NCBI RefSeq assembly: GCF_005405105.1
Contig: NZ_BJDK01000012.1
Location: 17,754 to 81,753 of the forward strand
Source of the DNA: Lactiplantibacillus dongliensis
GTDB taxonomy: Bacteria > Bacillota > Bacilli > Lactobacillales > Lactobacillaceae
DNA: 64,000 nt
Direction of reading: 5' to 3'
Part shown: in pieces, positions 61,297 through 64,000 of the stretch
Position numbering within the stretch: position 1 is the stretch's first letter
How the letters are laid out: each line of letters begins with the position of its first letter
Position numbers and translations under genes: made by a program
The notes under the pieces: model-generated
What the model was told of the DNA's origin: nothing
Seen by the model: only the letters and a program-made list of their open reading frames with translations
The model's database searches: none

Positions 61297-62166
61297 ATGT
61301 ATCAAGTACTGACTGATTCAGAGTGTGATCTACCAGCGGCAGTTTTAGCGGCTGGTAATGTGGCTGCGATTAGTTTTCATACCAAGCTAGGCGATCAAGA
61401 TTTAATCAATGATTTTGGGAAAAGTTATGACATCAATGCGTTCTATCAAAAGATTCAAACCGGGACGATGCCGACGACGACCCAAGTTAATATCGGAGAG
61501 TACGTGGCTTTCTTTAAGCCATACGTTGAACGGCAACAGCCGATTGTCTACGTTGGCTTTTCTGGAGGCCTCAGTGGCTCAATGTCGAGTGCTCATCAAG
61601 CCCGCGCAATGCTATTAGAAACGTATCCGGATGCCGATATTCGGATTGTGGATACCTTGGCAGCTAGTGGTGGTGAAGGGTTGTTAGTGTTACAAGCCAT
61701 CAAATTACAACAAGCTGGGGCGACGTTAGATCAATTCGTCAATTGGTTTGATGAGAATAAGCTACGCCTGCAATCGTGGTTTACGGTTGATAATTTAACG
61801 TATCTCTATCACGGCGGCCGGATTTCCAGAACGTCCGCTGCGTTAGGAACGTTACTGAAAGTTAAACCCATCTTGGATGTTGATCCCGATGGTAGGTTAC
61901 GCCAGGTGTTTAAGACAAGAACGCGGAAGAAATCCTTGTTTGAACTCGCGGATAAAACGCTAGCGGTGATGCAAAGTGACCCTGATCAACCAGTGATTGT
62001 GACGACTAGTGGCGATTATGCGGCGGCCGAAGTCGTCAAAGCGCGGATTATCAAAACTATCAGTACGGCAGATGTGCAGATTTACCCGATTGGCATGACG
62101 ATTGCCAGTCACACCGGTTTTGGCTGCGTGGCAGCCTTTGCGATGGGTGACCAACTAAGAAATTAA
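61297..62166 (+). CDS. DegV-family fatty-acid-binding protein
   Basis: A 289-residue DegV protein; these bind fatty acids for the kinase FakA (FakB role). Motifs: VLTDSECDLP near residue 4, TTTQVNIGEY near residue 62, FSGGLSGSMSSAHQAR near residue 88, DTLAASGGEGLLVLQA near residue 112, and YHGGRISRTSAALGTLLKVKPIL near residue 170. ATG follows GGGGGA. FakA is not nearby; several DegV copies are usual in lactobacilli. A terminator follows. Confidence 0.9.
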   Translation: MYQVLTDSECDLPAAVLAAGNVAAISFHTKLGDQDLINDFGKSYDINAFYQKIQTGTMPTTTQVNIGEYVAFFKPYVERQQPIVYVGFSGGLSGSMSSAHQARAMLLETYPDADIRIVDTLAASGGEGLLVLQAIKLQQAGATLDQFVNWFDENKLRLQSWFTVDNLTYLYHGGRISRTSAALGTLLKVKPILDVDPDGRLRQVFKTRTRKKSLFELADKTLAVMQSDPDQPVIVTTSGDYAAAEVVKARIIKTISTADVQIYPIGMTIASHTGFGCVAAFAMGDQLRN

Positions 62167-62199
62167 GCGATTATTCTAAAGAAAATATTACTTTGGGGT

Positions 62200-62232
62200 T
62201 GCGAGGATGCTTAACCGGCACCTCGCTTTTTT
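62200..62232 (+). terminator. Intrinsic terminator
   Basis: Arms GCGAGG and CCTCGC, then T6. Confidence 0.72.
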
Positions 62233-62314
62233 GTTAATCGGTGGTGTTACTAGCCAATTAAAGCGCTAAACGCGTACAATTAAGTTAAGTTTTAGTTGAG
62301 ATGAGGATAACCAT

Positions 62315-63886
62315 ATGGAAACTAATTTATATTTATCGACGTTTACGATTTTAATTGCGGTCGCTGTCAGTAACTTATTGGCGCAGGGGTTGAAAAAAAT
62401 CGCGCCAACTTATGTCAATCTGGCAGTCGGCATCTTGGTCGGCTTATTGCCGTTTACGAATGCCACCGTCTTGAACTTTGATAATGAAATCTTTATGACG
62501 GTTGTGATTGCACCGCTACTTTTCTTTGAAGGTCAGAATACGCGGGTCTTAATTGTTCGACGAAAGTTAAAGTTGATCTTAAGTACGGCAGTCGGCTTGG
62601 CGGTCGCAATTGCGATTATTGTTGGACTAGCCGTGCACGTTTTAGCGGCGGTTGCATGGCCATTAGCGTTGATAATGGTGGCTATCAGTGCGCCGACCGA
62701 TGCCACCGCGTTAGATTCCGTTACGGGTGGTCGTGACTTGCCCGCTCACGTTGGCACAGTCTTACGAATGGAAGCGCTGTTCAATGATGCGACCGGCTTG
62801 ATTATCTTACAGGCCGGTGTCTTGTGGTACACCAGTGGACACTTGGCATTGGGTCAGAACCTATTGGCCTTTTTGTGGTCAGCCGGTGGTGGGGTGCTTT
62901 TTGGCGCTGGCGTGGCCTTTTTACTCATGCTAGCGCGGCAGGCGTTGTTGCGGTCGCGTTGGAACTTGGCCTCATCACAAATTATTATCTACTTAATGAC
63001 ACCAATTCTTATTTATTTGGTAGCTGAATTAGGCCAATTATCTGGTATTATTGCGGTGGTCAGTGCGGGATTGGTCTACAATGGCGAGGCCCAACGTAGC
63101 CGCTTCTCTGATCCTCGCCAATTTCATTTGTCAGTTCAACTGATTAACTTTGGCACCGAAATTTTGAATAGCTTTGTCTTTGTGGTTTTAGGGATCTTAT
63201 TGGCCCGAATTATGATGGGCTATCGAGCGGGGTCGATGCGTTGGCTGTGGTTAGGCCTATTAATTTATGGCCTGGCATTGATTTTACGATATGGCTATGC
63301 ACGGCTGATTCATCTAGCCCAGTCACACGCGGTGATTTTTGCGCTAGGTGGCGTGCATGGCACTGTAACGTTAGCCTTGGCACTATCTGTGTCGGTCTTG
63401 ACGGCGGCCGATAATCAGTTGGTGTTGCTAGTTGAGACTGTCGTGATCTTATTCAGCATGCTGGTGCCGACCCTGATCTTGCCACGGCTATTACCGACTG
63501 ATACGACAGCCGTCGTGATGGCACCGAAAGTGGCAACAATGCGTCAAGCGATGGTCGCAGCTGGCCTGACGCGTATTGAACCCTTAATCTTGACGTCAGC
63601 CGTGCGGGCGAGTGTGACTTATGATTTACGCGACCAATTACAGCAAAATAAGCTAAGTCGTTTCTTACAACAGTGGGGACAGAGTAGTTGGGAACCAGTG
63701 TTGTTTACCGGCGATGAAGCCTTACAAGAGCGGCGTGCGTTGATGTATGCTTTTGATGCGGAACGGCAGTACCTGTATGATTTAGCCTTGGAGCATCGGT
63801 TTGATACGAAGACTATTTATAAGTTGTATAGTGAAATTTTGTTGGCGGAATCATTAGTTTTAGATCCAGCTAATCAAGCAGAGTAA
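62315..63886 (+). CDS. CPA1-family Na+/H+ antiporter
   Basis: A 523-residue cation:proton antiporter with about 12 membrane segments and a cytosolic tail (about 395-523). Ion-site motifs: LLFFEGQN (FFE-type) near residue 67, SAPTDATALDSVTGGRDLP near residue 128, and MEALFNDATGLIIL near residue 152 (the ND pair). Closely resembles NhaP/YjcE-type exchangers. ATG follows GAGG. It probably exports Na+ or regulates pH. The tail is the likely regulatory region, without a known domain. Confidence 0.9.
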   Translation: METNLYLSTFTILIAVAVSNLLAQGLKKIAPTYVNLAVGILVGLLPFTNATVLNFDNEIFMTVVIAPLLFFEGQNTRVLIVRRKLKLILSTAVGLAVAIAIIVGLAVHVLAAVAWPLALIMVAISAPTDATALDSVTGGRDLPAHVGTVLRMEALFNDATGLIILQAGVLWYTSGHLALGQNLLAFLWSAGGGVLFGAGVAFLLMLARQALLRSRWNLASSQIIIYLMTPILIYLVAELGQLSGIIAVVSAGLVYNGEAQRSRFSDPRQFHLSVQLINFGTEILNSFVFVVLGILLARIMMGYRAGSMRWLWLGLLIYGLALILRYGYARLIHLAQSHAVIFALGGVHGTVTLALALSVSVLTAADNQLVLLVETVVILFSMLVPTLILPRLLPTDTTAVVMAPKVATMRQAMVAAGLTRIEPLILTSAVRASVTYDLRDQLQQNKLSRFLQQWGQSSWEPVLFTGDEALQERRALMYAFDAERQYLYDLALEHRFDTKTIYKLYSEILLAESLVLDPANQAE

Positions 63887-63888
63887 AT

Positions 63889-63931
63889 AAAAACCGTTAG
63901 TCTGGCGTGAACCCCGGGCTAACGGTTTTTT
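63889..63931 (+). terminator. Intrinsic terminator of the antiporter gene
   Basis: Arms AAAACCGTTAG and CTAACGGTTTT with inner pairs, then T-run. The last 70 bases of the window hold no further feature. Confidence 0.85.
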
Positions 63932-64000
63932 CTACGTCTTGTCAAGAAGAATGTTGATGTACCAACTTTTCAATGTTTAGGATGACTTTGGATTCACTAT

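Overview
The window looks like a chromosomal segment of Lactiplantibacillus (L. plantarum group; species inferred, not proven). The evidence is gene content and style: a PyrR-controlled pyr operon, RexAB-type recombination nuclease genes, phosphoketolase with a cre site, zwf, an NrdI-like flavodoxin, a Met-type T-box, a guanine riboswitch, moderate GC and strong Shine-Dalgarno sequences. No rRNA, tRNA, prophage, complete IS with transposase, or CRISPR array was seen.

Layout. 1-0.7 kb: 3' end of purD. 0.7-2.2 kb: T-box leader and a MetE-like methyltransferase. 2.2-7 kb, minus strand: PucR-type regulator and two purine permeases, one behind a guanine riboswitch. 7.3-7.7 kb: acetyltransferase. 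8.4-18.1 kb: pyrR-B-C-AA-AB-D-F-E, with two PyrR attenuators and several overlapping genes. 18.8-26.1 kb: rexB-rexA. 26.3-33.6 kb: acetyltransferase, NAD(P)-binding protein, a dapA-aminotransferase pair divergent from a MocR regulator, zwf and a small SdpI-like membrane protein. 33.9-38.9 kb: lysine-rich secreted protein, MFS carrier, nrdI, CBS/CorC membrane protein. 39.5-44.7 kb: small stress and unknown genes (Hsp20, DUF1836), an orphan LytTR response regulator, HD hydrolase, HExxH membrane protein, YbaK-type deacylase. 45.3-48.7 kb: GntR/UTRA regulator and phosphoketolase. 48.8-53.3 kb: pseudouridine synthase, universal stress protein, a block of non-coding structured sequence, lipoate-protein ligase and two unknown genes. 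53.5-55.8 kb: DedA protein, a structured intergenic region and two membrane-anchored proteins. 55.8-61.1 kb: a compact redox and efflux cluster. 61.3-63.9 kb: DegV protein and a CPA1 Na+/H+ antiporter.

Three things stand out. First, the long intergenic gaps carry a family of structured repeats. The intact form is about 390-400 bp, without an ORF, made of two inverted halves that can each fold into a three-way junction. Its CGCTTGGTG-type ends are flanked in one copy by a perfect 11-bp direct repeat. Stem sequences differ between copies but keep pairing. It behaves like a non-autonomous mobile element (MITE) under structural constraint. Second, five promoters between 55.8 and 60.1 kb share a 19-bp spacer with a CCTTG..CAAGG-type dyad, the hallmark of MerR-family control. 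A MerR gene lies in the middle, so the aldo/keto reductase, flavodoxin, two NAD(P)-binding proteins, MFS exporter and NTF2-like protein probably form one stress regulon. Third, a roughly 290-nt leader with competing hairpins and an intrinsic terminator precedes lplA, and I do not recognise it as any known riboswitch.

Starts were chosen by Shine-Dalgarno position and family N-termini, so several differ from the longest reading frame. All assignments come from reading the sequence; no database search was run.
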